The notes: generated from the sequence alone by a model not told the origin. Positions 1 to 7,101 are shown, numbered from the stretch's first letter. The stretch is DNA of 13,507 nucleotides from Chlamydiia bacterium (GCA_016194825.1 JACQAR010000017.1:1-13507), one strand, 5' to 3'. Translations and numbers: made by a program.

Positions 1-33
1 CAGCCTGACTTCATGTTTCTGCTTTTGTCCCAT
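1..33 (-). CDS. N-terminal fragment of an unidentified gene running off the left edge
   Basis: Reading the minus strand, an ATG at 33-31 opens a frame (MGQKQKHEVRL) that continues past the window edge. It is preceded by AAAGGAG at a spacing of about 6 bases (plus-strand 40-46), a near-ideal Shine-Dalgarno sequence, which is why I call it a real start. Only 11 codons are visible, so the product cannot be identified. The gene is transcribed away from the palindromic element at 103-275 and is divergent from the gene at 399. Confidence 0.55.
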   Translation of the reverse strand, partial: MGQKQKHEVRL

Positions 34-102
34 GGCAATCTCCTTTGAAAAGAGACTATGTTAATCGAAAGCATGTTATATGTAAAATTTTTCTTAACTA
101 TG

Positions 103-275
103 TACTAGTACCTCGACTTAAAAATTTTCAGAAGGCTTTGGTTCAGATTTTCCCGCCTAGCTTTGCGCTTGCGCTCAACAACTTGATGCAAGTTGTCCTC
201 GCGCTCCGCGCTTTGCTAGACAGGAAAATCTGAACACAAATCCTTTGTGAAACTTTTTAAGTCGAGGTACTAGTA
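103..275. repeat. 173-bp palindromic MITE-like intergenic element
   Basis: The ends are a perfect 17-bp inverted repeat (TACTAGTACCTCGACTT at 103-119 and its complement at 259-275). A second perfect 13-bp pair lies inside (GTTCAGATTTTCC at 141-153, complement at 223-235). The centre is an 8+3+8 hairpin (178-196). All three pairs share nearly the same midpoint (about 187-189), so the whole stretch can fold into one long interrupted hairpin or cruciform. The outermost 8 bases (TACTAGTA) are themselves palindromic. No transposase or credible ORF lies inside. This fits a non-autonomous palindromic repeat of the MITE or REP type. A long regulatory hairpin between two divergent genes is the alternative. 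Confidence 0.75.
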
Positions 276-329
276 GCGCGCTTGTTTCTTAAGCGTTTAC
301 ACGATTCTTACTTTTTTTTTCACATGTTC

Positions 330-359
330 TTGCATAAATATTGATCTCTGCGATAGCAT
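330..359 (+). promoter_or_regulatory. Possible sigma70-type promoter for the gene at 399
   Basis: TTGCAT at 330-335 and TAGCAT at 354-359 are separated by 18 bases. The -10 match is moderate (4 of 6). The predicted start would leave a leader of about 30 bases before the ATG at 399. This is weak evidence on its own, but the position is appropriate. Confidence 0.3.
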
Positions 360-398
360 TTCTCCCTTCTTACTAACCACAAATAGGAGGATCAACCC

Positions 399-1073
399 AT
401 GGCTAGTTTTGTAAATTTCGGCAAATATGCCCAAGAGTATGCTAAAAAACAAATAGATGCGCTTCCCGCAGAGAGTACCCTTACTGCTGCGCAAAAGGTG
501 TATTTAGGTCATCGCTATGAATACAATCGGCTTGCCCTGTATTCCAATATTGCGATGATCACGACAGTGGCTTTAGCGGCGATTGCTTTGGTAACTGGCA
601 TGCCAATCGTGTTTGCATTGGCAGTAGCTACTTTCTTGGTACGGCACAAAGTAGAGCAAATCATCGGTCAATTGAACGGACCTAAGGAGCCTACTCTGTA
701 TCCAGTTGATGCCAATGACCCAAACAGTGACTTTAACACGGACAGGCTGAGAAGTTTTATGGGATTGCCAAAAAATCTCCCACAACCAGCACCGGCACAG
801 CCTGAGAGTGCATCTCAGACGGAAGGTCAAGACGCAGCTCAGCAGAACCCAGCACCAGAACCAAAAGCTTGGAGACCGGCGTATACCGCTGTCAGCGGCA
901 GCCTCAATTTATGGAGAAGCGCAGTTACAACTAAAGCTGATGCTATCTATGAGGGCAGTTCATTTAACCCTCATGAAGCGAAGATGGTCCGCTTGCAGAC
1001 AGCAATCGAGCAAGCCATCGCGGCGGCACAGCAACAAGGGCAACCGCAGCAGTCTGAGTCACAACAAGCTTAA
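399..1073 (+). CDS. Hypothetical protein with bilobed hydrophobic domain (candidate inclusion-membrane-type protein)
   Basis: A 224-residue protein whose start is supported by AGGAGG at 386-391, 7 bases before the ATG. Residues 1-44 are polar and contain a mixed-charge helix-like stretch. Residues about 45-82 form two hydrophobic segments joined by a very short turn (around TGMP), which is the bilobed pattern used to predict chlamydial Inc proteins. The remaining 140 residues are hydrophilic, rich in Pro, Gln and Ala, with repeated PAP/PEP-like and QQ runs near 128-155 and a Gln-rich C-terminus (about 208-224). There is no cleavable signal peptide. I recognise no named family. The Inc interpretation is inference from topology and the chlamydial context; an ordinary inner-membrane hairpin protein is equally possible. 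The gene is monocistronic, ending at a strong terminator at 1093-1125. Confidence 0.85.
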   Translation: MASFVNFGKYAQEYAKKQIDALPAESTLTAAQKVYLGHRYEYNRLALYSNIAMITTVALAAIALVTGMPIVFALAVATFLVRHKVEQIIGQLNGPKEPTLYPVDANDPNSDFNTDRLRSFMGLPKNLPQPAPAQPESASQTEGQDAAQQNPAPEPKAWRPAYTAVSGSLNLWRSAVTTKADAIYEGSSFNPHEAKMVRLQTAIEQAIAAAQQQGQPQQSESQQA

Positions 1074-1092
1074 CCCCCCTTTATTCCTAAAT

Positions 1093-1125
1093 AACCCGGC
1101 CCTTTCTGAGCCGGGTTTTTCTTTT
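1093..1125 (+). terminator. Rho-independent terminator after the gene at 399
   Basis: An 8-bp GC-rich stem (AACCCGGC / GCCGGGTT, 1093-1100 and 1110-1117) with a 9-base loop is followed by a T-rich tail (TTTTTCTTTT). It begins 20 bases after the stop codon at 1073. It sits between two convergent genes, so it could also stop transcripts arriving from rpsJ, although the T-tail is good only on the plus strand. Confidence 0.9.
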
Positions 1126-1145
1126 CAACAGTCTCGAAAAATATT

Positions 1146-1290
1146 AGACCTCTTGCATAACCTCATTTGTTTGCTAAAATCGTTCTTTTTTCGCTGATTT
1201 TTATCGCTCTCTCTCGCCGACTTTAAAAAGTCGGCTCGTTCGTTTGATCCGAAACTGCAAGCAGTTTCTAAAAATCATCAAGATGTCGAC
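1146..1290. repeat. Hairpin-rich repeat remnant invading the rpsJ 3' end
   Basis: Two perfect hairpins lie close together: GCCGACTT-taaa-AAGTCGGC at 1216-1235 and GAAACTGC-aa-GCAGTTTC at 1251-1268. Both fall inside the last codons of rpsJ. On the far side, AGACCTCTTGCATAACCTC (1146-1164) resembles, from memory, terminal repeats of IS5-type elements; I cannot verify this here. I see no transposase and no matching second terminal repeat, so this is at most a remnant or a small palindromic element. The exact ends are uncertain. Confidence 0.4.
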
Positions 1291-1599
1291 ACCGGCAGCT
1301 ACAGGGAGGACCTTGAGCTTGTCGATGGTGTCGAGGGTAGGATCGAGTAAATCGAGGACGCGGACATGGGTGCGCATTTCAAATTGTTCGCGCGATTTCC
1401 GGTCGACATGAGGAGAGCGGAGGACGGTGTAGATTTCTCTCTTGGTAGGGAGGGGAATCGGACCGACGACGCGGGCTCCTGTCCGTTTCGCGGTCTCAAC
1501 AATGTCGAGAACGGAACGGTCCAACATCCGCTGGTCAAATGCTTTGAGGCGGATCCGGATTTTTTTTCTGGGAGAGGGAGTAGGTTTAGGTGCTGCCAT
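1201..1599 (-). CDS. rpsJ: 30S ribosomal protein S10 with unusual C-terminal extension
   Basis: A 132-residue S10, a component of the 30S head and, in some bacteria, of antitermination complexes with NusB. The core is unmistakable: RIRLKAFDQRMLDRS (residues 15-29), ETAKRTGARVVGPIPLPTK (35-53), the SPHVDRKSREQFEMRTH stretch (62-78) and the closing AAGVDI strand (101-106). The family normally ends within a few residues of that strand, at 100-106 residues in total. Here about 24 more residues follow (IFRNCLQFRIKR... to residue 132), rich in Arg and Lys and encoded by two hairpin-forming repeats. The usual Lys after RTH is Val (residue 79). The ATG at 1599 lies 4 bases after the fusA stop, so this is the last gene of the rpsL-rpsG-fusA-rpsJ operon and is probably translationally coupled. 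The extension is probably an insertion scar; whether it is tolerated on the ribosome is unknown. Confidence 0.95.
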   Translation of the reverse strand: MAAPKPTPSPRKKIRIRLKAFDQRMLDRSVLDIVETAKRTGARVVGPIPLPTKREIYTVLRSPHVDRKSREQFEMRTHVRVLDLLDPTLDTIDKLKVLPVAAGVDILMIFRNCLQFRIKRTSRLFKVGERER

Positions 1600-1603
1600 A
1601 ATG

Positions 1604-3694
1604 TTACTTCTTCACTATTTCTTCTTGGATTTTTGTTGGGACTTTCTCGAAGTGGCTAGGCTCCATTGTGTAGGTGCCGCGGCCAGACGTCATCGAGCGG
1701 AGGAGGGTGGAATACCCGAACATTTCGCTGAGAGGAACTTCTGAATTGACGATGATGATTCCTTTCATCGAATCTTGTCCGAGGATTTTTCCCCGTCTAC
1801 GGTTTAAATCGCCGATCACATCGCCGACACAGTTGTCGGGTGCTTCAGCGACCACTTTCATGATCGGTTCGAGAATGACCGGTTTTGCTTTGCGAGCGGC
1901 TTCTTTTACTGCCATCGATGCGCAGATCTTGAACGCCATCTCGTTAGAGTCTACCTCGTGATACGATCCATAGACAATCGCGACTTTCACATCGACGAGA
2001 GGATATCCAGCGAGTACGCCAGTGGTCAGTCCTTCTTCAATCCCCTTGATACAAGCGGGGACGTATTCTTTCGGGATGACGCCTCCGACGATCTTGCTGA
2101 CGACTTCATTCCCCTTGCCTGTCTCGTTGGGTTCGATCTCAAGGCAGACGTGCGCATACTGCCCACGGCCACCTGTTTGCTTGATGTATTTGGTTTCTGT
2201 ATTGGCGGGGATGGTGATCGTCTCTTTATAAGAGACCTCGGGCTTGCCAACATTGGCGTCAACGGAGAATTCGCGGAACATTCGGTCACGGATGATCTCG
2301 AGGTGCAGCTCCCCCATACCCATGATGATGGTTTGTCCGGTCTCTTCGTTGGTATGGACACGGAACGTGGGATCTTCTTCTGCCATCGCAGAGAGTGCCA
2401 TGGAGAGTTTTTCTCGGTCTGCTTTTGATTTGGGCTCAATGGCCATCGAAATGACAGGCGCCGGGAAGTTCATTTTCTCTAGCAAAAGAGGATGATCTTC
2501 CAGGCAGAGGGTATCTCCGGTGCTTGTGTATTTGAGTCCGATGCAAGCAGCGATGTCTCCTGTATAGAACTCGTCGCGGTCTTTTCTTTGGTTGGCGTGC
2601 ATTTCGAGCAGGCGAGACACGCGCTCTCTTTTGTCCTTCGTTGTATTGATGATGGCTGTCCCTTTGGCCAGAGTACCGCTATAAATCCGGATGAAGGTGA
2701 GCTTACCAACATACGGGTCGGTCATGATTTTAAATGCCAAAGCGGAAAGGGGGCTGTTATCGGAAGGGGAGAGCAGCAGATCTTCATCTGAATCGAGTTT
2801 ATGCCCTTTGATCATCCCTCGGTCCAGTGGAGAGGGCATCCAGCGGACAACTGCATCGAGAATCTGCTGCACACCTTTATTTTTGAAAGCAGTGCCGCAG
2901 AGAACGGGATTGATTTTGTTTTGGATGACTCCCTTGCGCAAAACAGCGTGGATTTCGTCTTCTGAGATGGCATCAGGTGATTCCAGCACCTTCACCATGA
3001 AGGTTTCATTCGACTCATCCAAAGTTGCCAGCTCTTCAAGGAGCTCGCCTCTCATTTTTTTGCAGGTTTCCAGCAGGTCGGCGGGGATTTCTTCGACGTC
3101 GTATTTGGCACCCATTGTCTCGTCATGGAAGAGATACGCTTTCATGGCGATGAGATCGACCATCCCTTTGAATTCTGATTCTGCGCCAATCGGGCAGTGT
3201 ACCGGAATCGCATTGGCATGCAGTTTCTCTTTCATCGAGCGGACAGCAGCAAAGAAATCGGCGCCTGTTCTGTCCATCTTGTTGACGAACGCAACGCGTG
3301 GCACACCATAGCGATCAGCCTGTCGCCAGACAGTTTCCGATTGAGGTTGGACGCCAGCTACTGCGCAAAATACGGCGACTGCGCCGTCCAATACGCGGAG
3401 GCTGCGCTCTACCTCGATGGTGAAATCGACGTGGCCAGGGGTGTCAATGATGTTGATTTTACAGTCTTTCCAGTAGACGGTAGTGGCGGCAGAGGTGATG
3501 GTGATGCCTCGTTCACGCTCTTGCTCCATGAAGTCCATGGTGGCAGCGCCTTCATGCACTTCACCGATCCGGTGCACGCGGCCAGAATAGAACAGGATCC
3601 TTTCAGTGGTCGTCGTTTTTCCTGCGTCAATATGGGCCATGATCCCGATATTGCGCACGTTTTCGAGTTTATCTGTCTCTGGTCGTTTTCCCAT
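1604..3694 (-). CDS. fusA: Translation elongation factor G (EF-G)
   Basis: A 696-residue full-length GTPase that drives translocation of tRNA and mRNA on the ribosome and, with RRF, ribosome recycling. All GTPase motifs are visible: P-loop AHIDAGKTT (residues 20-28), switch I RGITITSAATT (62-72), DTPGH (84-88, including the catalytic His), NKMD (138-141), and GTAFKNKG further on in the position of the G5 motif. Downstream, the domain III/IV landmarks EEDPTFRVHTNEETGQ and GGRGQYAHVCLE are intact, and domain V ends with the typical GRGTYTMEPSHFEKVP. The ATG lies only 6 bases downstream of the rpsG stop with no strong Shine-Dalgarno sequence, so coupling to rpsG translation is likely. No tuf gene follows, unlike the classical str operon; rpsJ takes that place, as in chlamydiae. 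Confidence 0.98.
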   Translation of the reverse strand: MGKRPETDKLENVRNIGIMAHIDAGKTTTTERILFYSGRVHRIGEVHEGAATMDFMEQERERGITITSAATTVYWKDCKINIIDTPGHVDFTIEVERSLRVLDGAVAVFCAVAGVQPQSETVWRQADRYGVPRVAFVNKMDRTGADFFAAVRSMKEKLHANAIPVHCPIGAESEFKGMVDLIAMKAYLFHDETMGAKYDVEEIPADLLETCKKMRGELLEELATLDESNETFMVKVLESPDAISEDEIHAVLRKGVIQNKINPVLCGTAFKNKGVQQILDAVVRWMPSPLDRGMIKGHKLDSDEDLLLSPSDNSPLSALAFKIMTDPYVGKLTFIRIYSGTLAKGTAIINTTKDKRERVSRLLEMHANQRKDRDEFYTGDIAACIGLKYTSTGDTLCLEDHPLLLEKMNFPAPVISMAIEPKSKADREKLSMALSAMAEEDPTFRVHTNEETGQTIIMGMGELHLEIIRDRMFREFSVDANVGKPEVSYKETITIPANTETKYIKQTGGRGQYAHVCLEIEPNETGKGNEVVSKIVGGVIPKEYVPACIKGIEEGLTTGVLAGYPLVDVKVAIVYGSYHEVDSNEMAFKICASMAVKEAARKAKPVILEPIMKVVAEAPDNCVGDVIGDLNRRRGKILGQDSMKGIIIVNSEVPLSEMFGYSTLLRSMTSGRGTYTMEPSHFEKVPTKIQEEIVKK

Positions 3695-3700
3695 GAATTT

Positions 3701-4174
3701 TTACCATTTGTAGTGAGCAAAGGCGCGATTAGCTTCGGCCATGCGGTGTGTGTCGTCTTTTTTCTTGATGGTAGCGCCTTGGTTGTTATAGCAATCGACC
3801 AGTTCGCTTGCGAGCGCTTCTTCCATACAACGCCCTGGTTTAGAGCGGGAATGAGAAATGATCCACTGCATAGCCATAGCATTGCGCCGTTCTGTGGGAA
3901 TCTCGATAGGAACTTGGTAGTTCGCTCCGCCGATTCTGCGCGTTTTGACTTCGAGGGAAGGTTTAGAGTTCTCGAGCGCCTGCTCAAACGCTTCTAGGGG
4001 ATTTTCCGCTTTGATCTTTTCTGCAAATTTTTCCAAAGCCTTATAGAGGATACGGCGAGCGACTGATTTTTTGCCCCCTTCCATGAGTTTGTTGACGAAT
4101 TTTGAAACGAGGAGGCTTTGGTAGATCGGATCGGGATCAATCTGGCGTTTGAATGCGCGGCGTCTTCTTGACAT
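3701..4174 (-). CDS. rpsG: 30S ribosomal protein S7
   Basis: A 157-residue S7, the protein that nucleates assembly of the 16S rRNA 3' domain and lines the mRNA exit channel. The N-terminus MSRRRRAFKR, the YQSLLVSKFVNKLMEGGKK helix (residues 18-36), the conserved VKTRRIGGANYQVPIEI loop (76-92) and the KKKDDTHRMAEANRAFAHYKW C-terminus (about 137-157) are all as expected. Length matches the family. AAGGA lies about 10 bases before the ATG. It is separated from rpsL by 28 bases and from fusA by 6, consistent with a single transcript from the promoter upstream of rpsL. Confidence 0.97.
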   Translation of the reverse strand: MSRRRRAFKRQIDPDPIYQSLLVSKFVNKLMEGGKKSVARRILYKALEKFAEKIKAENPLEAFEQALENSKPSLEVKTRRIGGANYQVPIEIPTERRNAMAMQWIISHSRSKPGRCMEEALASELVDCYNNQGATIKKKDDTHRMAEANRAFAHYKW

Positions 4175-4202
4175 ACTTTTCTTTTCCTTAAGGGGTTACG
4201 GA

Positions 4203-4574
4203 TTACTTGGGCTGTTTAGCACCATATTTAGAGCGAGATTTCTTTCGATCTTTGACCGCTGCGCAATCGAGCGCGCCGCGGACAATGTGGTAGCGAACGC
4301 CCGGAAGGTCTTTGACCCGGCCGCCTCGCACGAGAACGATGCTGTGTTCCTGAAGGTTATGGCCTTCTCCGGGAATGTAGGCAATGATCTCTTGTCCGTT
4401 CGATAGGCGGACCCATGCCACTTTCCTCAAGGCGGAATTTGGCTTCTTCGGAGTTTTTGTTTTGACCTGCAAGCAGACTCCTCGTCTCTGAGGGCACTGC
4501 TGGAGTGCAGGGGACTTTGTCCGACGCACTTTTGGTGTACGTCCTTTTCTAGTTAGCTGGTTGTAAGTGGGCAT
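4203..4574 (-). CDS. rpsL: 30S ribosomal protein S12
   Basis: A 123-residue S12, part of the decoding centre and the target of streptomycin-resistance mutations. The open frame extends 32 codons further upstream, but I place the start at ATG 4574. The family begins M-P-T-x-N-Q-L, an AGGAG lies 10 bases before this ATG, and the best promoter (4615-4643) falls inside the would-be extension. The KTKTPKKPNSALRKV motif (residues 38-52) and GGRVKDLPGVRYH keep the lysines that in E. coli (K43, K88) confer streptomycin sensitivity, so the sequence is wild type at these sites. It is the first gene of the operon rpsL-rpsG-fusA-rpsJ. Confidence 0.97.
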   Translation of the reverse strand: MPTYNQLTRKGRTPKVRRTKSPALQQCPQRRGVCLQVKTKTPKKPNSALRKVAWVRLSNGQEIIAYIPGEGHNLQEHSIVLVRGGRVKDLPGVRYHIVRGALDCAAVKDRKKSRSKYGAKQPK

Positions 4575-4614
4575 GAATGCCAATCTCCTGAAATTAACGG
4601 TATGATAGTCAATC

Positions 4615-4643
4615 AGTATACGGAACGGGGGGATTAATGGCAA
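4615..4643 (-). promoter_or_regulatory. Promoter of the rpsL-rpsG-fusA-rpsJ operon
   Basis: On the minus strand, TTGCCA (-35, plus-strand 4638-4643) and TATACT (-10, 4615-4620) are separated by exactly 17 bases; each box differs from consensus at one or two positions. The expected transcription start, near 4608, gives a leader of about 34 bases before the rpsL ATG. The same -35 hexamer is used by the tRNA-Phe promoter at 6970. Confidence 0.7.
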
Positions 4644-4674
4644 AAACTTCGTAAACAGCTTCGACCACACCTGG

Positions 4675-4892
4675 AGAATCTGTTTTGTTTAATTGATTTA
4701 ATTAATTATTAACTATAACTAAGTTTTAACTGTTTATAATTAATATTGATTAATTAAATACTTTAATTATACAATCCGAGTGGGAGGCTAGAGGAACAAG
4801 ACGAAGCTTACGACGCTAAGTTTGGAAGTTTCTTTCGGTTCTTGATTTTCCTCTCCTCCCATTTTTTTATTCACACTGAGGTAGAGGACGTT
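4675..4892. other. AT-rich divergent intergenic region between rpsL and tsp
   Basis: About 95 bases (4681-4775) are almost purely A and T, with repeated TTAATTAATT-like motifs, followed by a GC-balanced leader (4776-4892) before the protease start. It carries no credible ORF. The best plus-strand promoter candidate is TTGATT (4746-4751), an 18-base gap, then TACAAT (4770-4775). The AT tract may act as UP-element or bent DNA for both divergent units; this is inference. C. trachomatis, as I recall, has a small gene (CT440) at this position, and I see none here. Confidence 0.6.
4746..4775 (+). promoter_or_regulatory. Candidate promoter for the Tsp protease gene
   Basis: TTGATT at 4746-4751 and TACAAT at 4770-4775 have an 18-base spacer; TATACA at 4768-4773 with a 16-base spacer is an alternative -10. 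The surrounding AT-richness makes chance matches likely, so this is a moderate call. It would give an untranslated leader of about 110 bases to the GTG at 4893. Confidence 0.4.
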
Positions 4893-6914
4893 GTGAAGCG
4901 GATTGTACAGATTCTGTCGATGTTGGGCCTCTTCTTCTTAGGGATAGGGGTCGCTGAGGCTGCTACTACGCAGTTGAAAATCAACGACATTACAAATGTT
5001 GTCGATCGCTTTTTCCACTTTCATATTGAGAGCCACGATTGGCATCCTGCCCTAGTCCGCCGTTTCATGAAGGTCTATGTCGAACAATTCGATCCAGACA
5101 AGTCTTATCTACTTGAGTCAGAGATCCTTTCTTATTTGAACCTCAGTGACAAAGAGTGCGAAGAGATCACCCACCGCTTACGAGCGGGGGATTATTCGGA
5201 TCTTCAGCAGATGACTCAGTTGTTTCAGCGGGCGATCCTCCGTTTTCAGTCCAATCGGGCGGCTCTGGGTTCTGCCTTAGTGGATCGAGATGCAGGGGCA
5301 GTACAGGTAATTGGGGGGGTACATTCCCGCTTTGCCCGGACGCAAGAAGAGCTTCTGGAGCGTCAGCGAGCGCATATGGTCCGGTTTTTCCTGTTTCATT
5401 TGACTCGGACGCGACTTGACAGTCGGGAGAGGAAGACGAAGGTTTTTGCCCTTTTCGATAAGAAGGTGCGTCGGATGGAGAATAATTATCTTTATTTAGA
5501 TGGCAATGGCAAGGCGATGGAAAGGGCTCGGGTGGAGCATCTCTTTTCGCTTCGGATCTTAAAGGCATTTGCCAAAAGTCTCGACACCCACACCTCTTTT
5601 TTCAGTCCTGAGGAAGCCCAAGAGATGCGTCTGAACCTCGAGAAGCAATTTGAGGGAGTAGGCATTATTCTCTCTGAGGGGATTGATGGGATCATGATTG
5701 CCGAGCTCATTGAGGGGAGTCCCGCGCAGCAAAATGGCAGCATCGCCATCAACGATCTGCTCGTAGAGATTGATGGGAAAGAGATCGAACCCCTCTCTTT
5801 TGCTGAGGTACTCGATCTGCTCAAAAAGAAGGATCGAGGGCATCTCTCTCTCGGCTTCAAGCGCGTCAATACAGAGACTGGGGAGGCGCGTTTTTTCCGT
5901 GTCGATCTCCTCAAGCGCCCCATCGTCATGCAAGGAGAGAGGATTGAGACGAGCTATGTGAAAGTGAAAGAGGGGATCATTGGCAAAATTTCTTTACACT
6001 CATTCTATGAGAGCAGCGACGGAATCAGCAGTGAAAAAGACATCAAAGAAGCCATTCTTGCCTTCCGTGATCATGGAGAGTTGGTCGGGCTTGTGCTCGA
6101 TCTGCGTGAAAATTCGGGTGGGTTTCTCAGCCAGGCGGTGAAAGTGGCTGGGCTGTTCCTTTCCAATGGGGTGGTCGTTATCTCCAAGTATGGGCATGGA
6201 GAGATTCACTATTTACGCAACATTGTAGCGCGCAATTTTTACAGTGGTCCGCTTGTAGTGCTCACTTCGAAAATGTCTGCTTCTGCGGCGGAGATCGTAG
6301 CCCAGGCTCTGCAAGATTACGGGGTGGCTCTTGTTGTGGGTGATCTGAACACATTTGGCAAAGGATCGATCCAGTACCAGACGATTACGGATGAGAAGGC
6401 AGAATATTTCTTCAAGATAACCGTAGGGCGTTATTATACTCCTTCTGGGCGCAGCACGCAGATTGAAGGGGTGATAGCGGACATCGTGTTGCCTGGGAAG
6501 TATGCTCCTTACAAGATTGGGGAGCGGTATCTTGAGTTTGCTCTGACTCCTGACCAGGCATCCCCTGCCTTTGTCGATCCGCTCAGTGATTTGGATCAAA
6601 GGGCGCGTCAGATTTTTGAGAAGAGGTATATGCCGTACTTGCAGAGGGTGGTCAGTTATTGGAAGAAGATGCTCCCTGTTCTGCGGCAAAACAGTGCTGA
6701 GCGGATTGCGACTAACCGAGAGTATCAGTCGTATCTCCGGAAGCAGCAGGGGCGCAGCTATCACGAAATGCCGGTCAACAGCATTGACGATCAGCTGCAG
6801 GTGGGCTTAGACGATCTGCAGATGCAAGAGGCGGTGGAGATTGTCAAGGACATGATTGAGATGGAGGCGCGGCAGACCCCTCATGCGGCGGCCCTTCTTC
6901 CTACTGGTTCGTAG
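4893..6914 (+). CDS. tsp: Exported C-terminal processing (tail-specific) protease, S41 family
   Basis: A Tsp/Prc-type serine protease of 673 residues (family usual 650-690) that degrades or trims proteins from their C-termini in the periplasm or, in chlamydiae, possibly in the host cell. I choose GTG 4893: AGAGGA lies 4 bases upstream, and from there residues 1-23 form a good signal peptide (KR, hydrophobic core, AEA cleavage site). The in-frame TTG at 4842 has no ribosome binding site and would bury the signal under 17 residues. Order: N-terminal helical domain (about 30-230), the Tsp hallmark SLDTHTSFFSP (228-238), PDZ domain (about 253-325), then the S41 core. The catalytic Ser is in SASAAE (Ser464) and the Lys in TFGKGS (Lys490), 26 residues apart against 25 in E. 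coli Prc because of one inserted residue. A DUF3340-like C-terminal tail follows. It is divergent from the ribosomal operon and seems to be a single-gene unit. Confidence 0.95.
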   Translation: MKRIVQILSMLGLFFLGIGVAEAATTQLKINDITNVVDRFFHFHIESHDWHPALVRRFMKVYVEQFDPDKSYLLESEILSYLNLSDKECEEITHRLRAGDYSDLQQMTQLFQRAILRFQSNRAALGSALVDRDAGAVQVIGGVHSRFARTQEELLERQRAHMVRFFLFHLTRTRLDSRERKTKVFALFDKKVRRMENNYLYLDGNGKAMERARVEHLFSLRILKAFAKSLDTHTSFFSPEEAQEMRLNLEKQFEGVGIILSEGIDGIMIAELIEGSPAQQNGSIAINDLLVEIDGKEIEPLSFAEVLDLLKKKDRGHLSLGFKRVNTETGEARFFRVDLLKRPIVMQGERIETSYVKVKEGIIGKISLHSFYESSDGISSEKDIKEAILAFRDHGELVGLVLDLRENSGGFLSQAVKVAGLFLSNGVVVISKYGHGEIHYLRNIVARNFYSGPLVVLTSKMSASAAEIVAQALQDYGVALVVGDLNTFGKGSIQYQTITDEKAEYFFKITVGRYYTPSGRSTQIEGVIADIVLPGKYAPYKIGERYLEFALTPDQASPAFVDPLSDLDQRARQIFEKRYMPYLQRVVSYWKKMLPVLRQNSAERIATNREYQSYLRKQQGRSYHEMPVNSIDDQLQVGLDDLQMQEAVEIVKDMIEMEARQTPHAAALLPTGS

Positions 6915-6933
6915 AAAAATCTCGAGACTCCTT

Positions 6934-6965
6934 AGAGACATTCTCTGAATTCAGAGAAGGTCTCT
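6934..6965. terminator. 32-bp palindrome after tsp, possible transcription terminator
   Basis: AGAGAC and GTCTCT arms (6934-6939, 6960-6965) flank, after one mismatched base on each side, a perfect 18-bp palindrome (TTCTCTGAATTCAGAGAA, 6941-6958). It starts 20 bases after the tsp stop. There is no T-run on either side, so intrinsic termination is uncertain; an mRNA-stabilising 3' hairpin or a protein-binding palindrome is possible. Confidence 0.5.
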
Positions 6966-6969
6966 TACC

Positions 6970-6999
6970 TTGCCAGAAATGGGTTCTGTGGCTTATGCT
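6970..6999 (+). promoter_or_regulatory. Promoter of tRNA-Phe
   Basis: TTGCCA (6970-6975) and TATGCT (6994-6999) are separated by 18 bases. The implied start near 7006-7008 is about 8 bases before the mature tRNA 5' end at 7015, a typical arrangement for a monocistronic tRNA gene. Confidence 0.65.
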
Positions 7000-7014
7000 A
7001 GATTCTTTTCATAA

Positions 7015-7087
<73 letters not shown>

Positions 7088-7101
7088 ATTTTGGCACAAA
7101 A

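Noticed and set aside
45..233. A 62-codon plus-strand open frame
   Set aside because: It begins next to the ribosome binding site of the leftward gene and runs through the arm and centre of the palindromic element; it has no ribosome binding site and no family resemblance.
3197..3997. A 266-codon plus-strand open frame antisense to fusA and rpsG
   Set aside because: It lies wholly opposite two highly conserved genes, has no start signal, and its length follows from their codon bias. The same applies to 1958-2428 and 2691-3311.
4575..4670. Upstream extension of rpsL to give a 155-residue protein
   Set aside because: S12 starts M-P-T-x-N-Q-L, the AGGAG sits before ATG 4574, and the operon promoter lies inside the extension.
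4842..4892. TTG start for the Tsp protease
   Set aside because: It has no Shine-Dalgarno sequence and would place 17 residues before a well-formed signal peptide; GTG 4893 has AGAGGA upstream.
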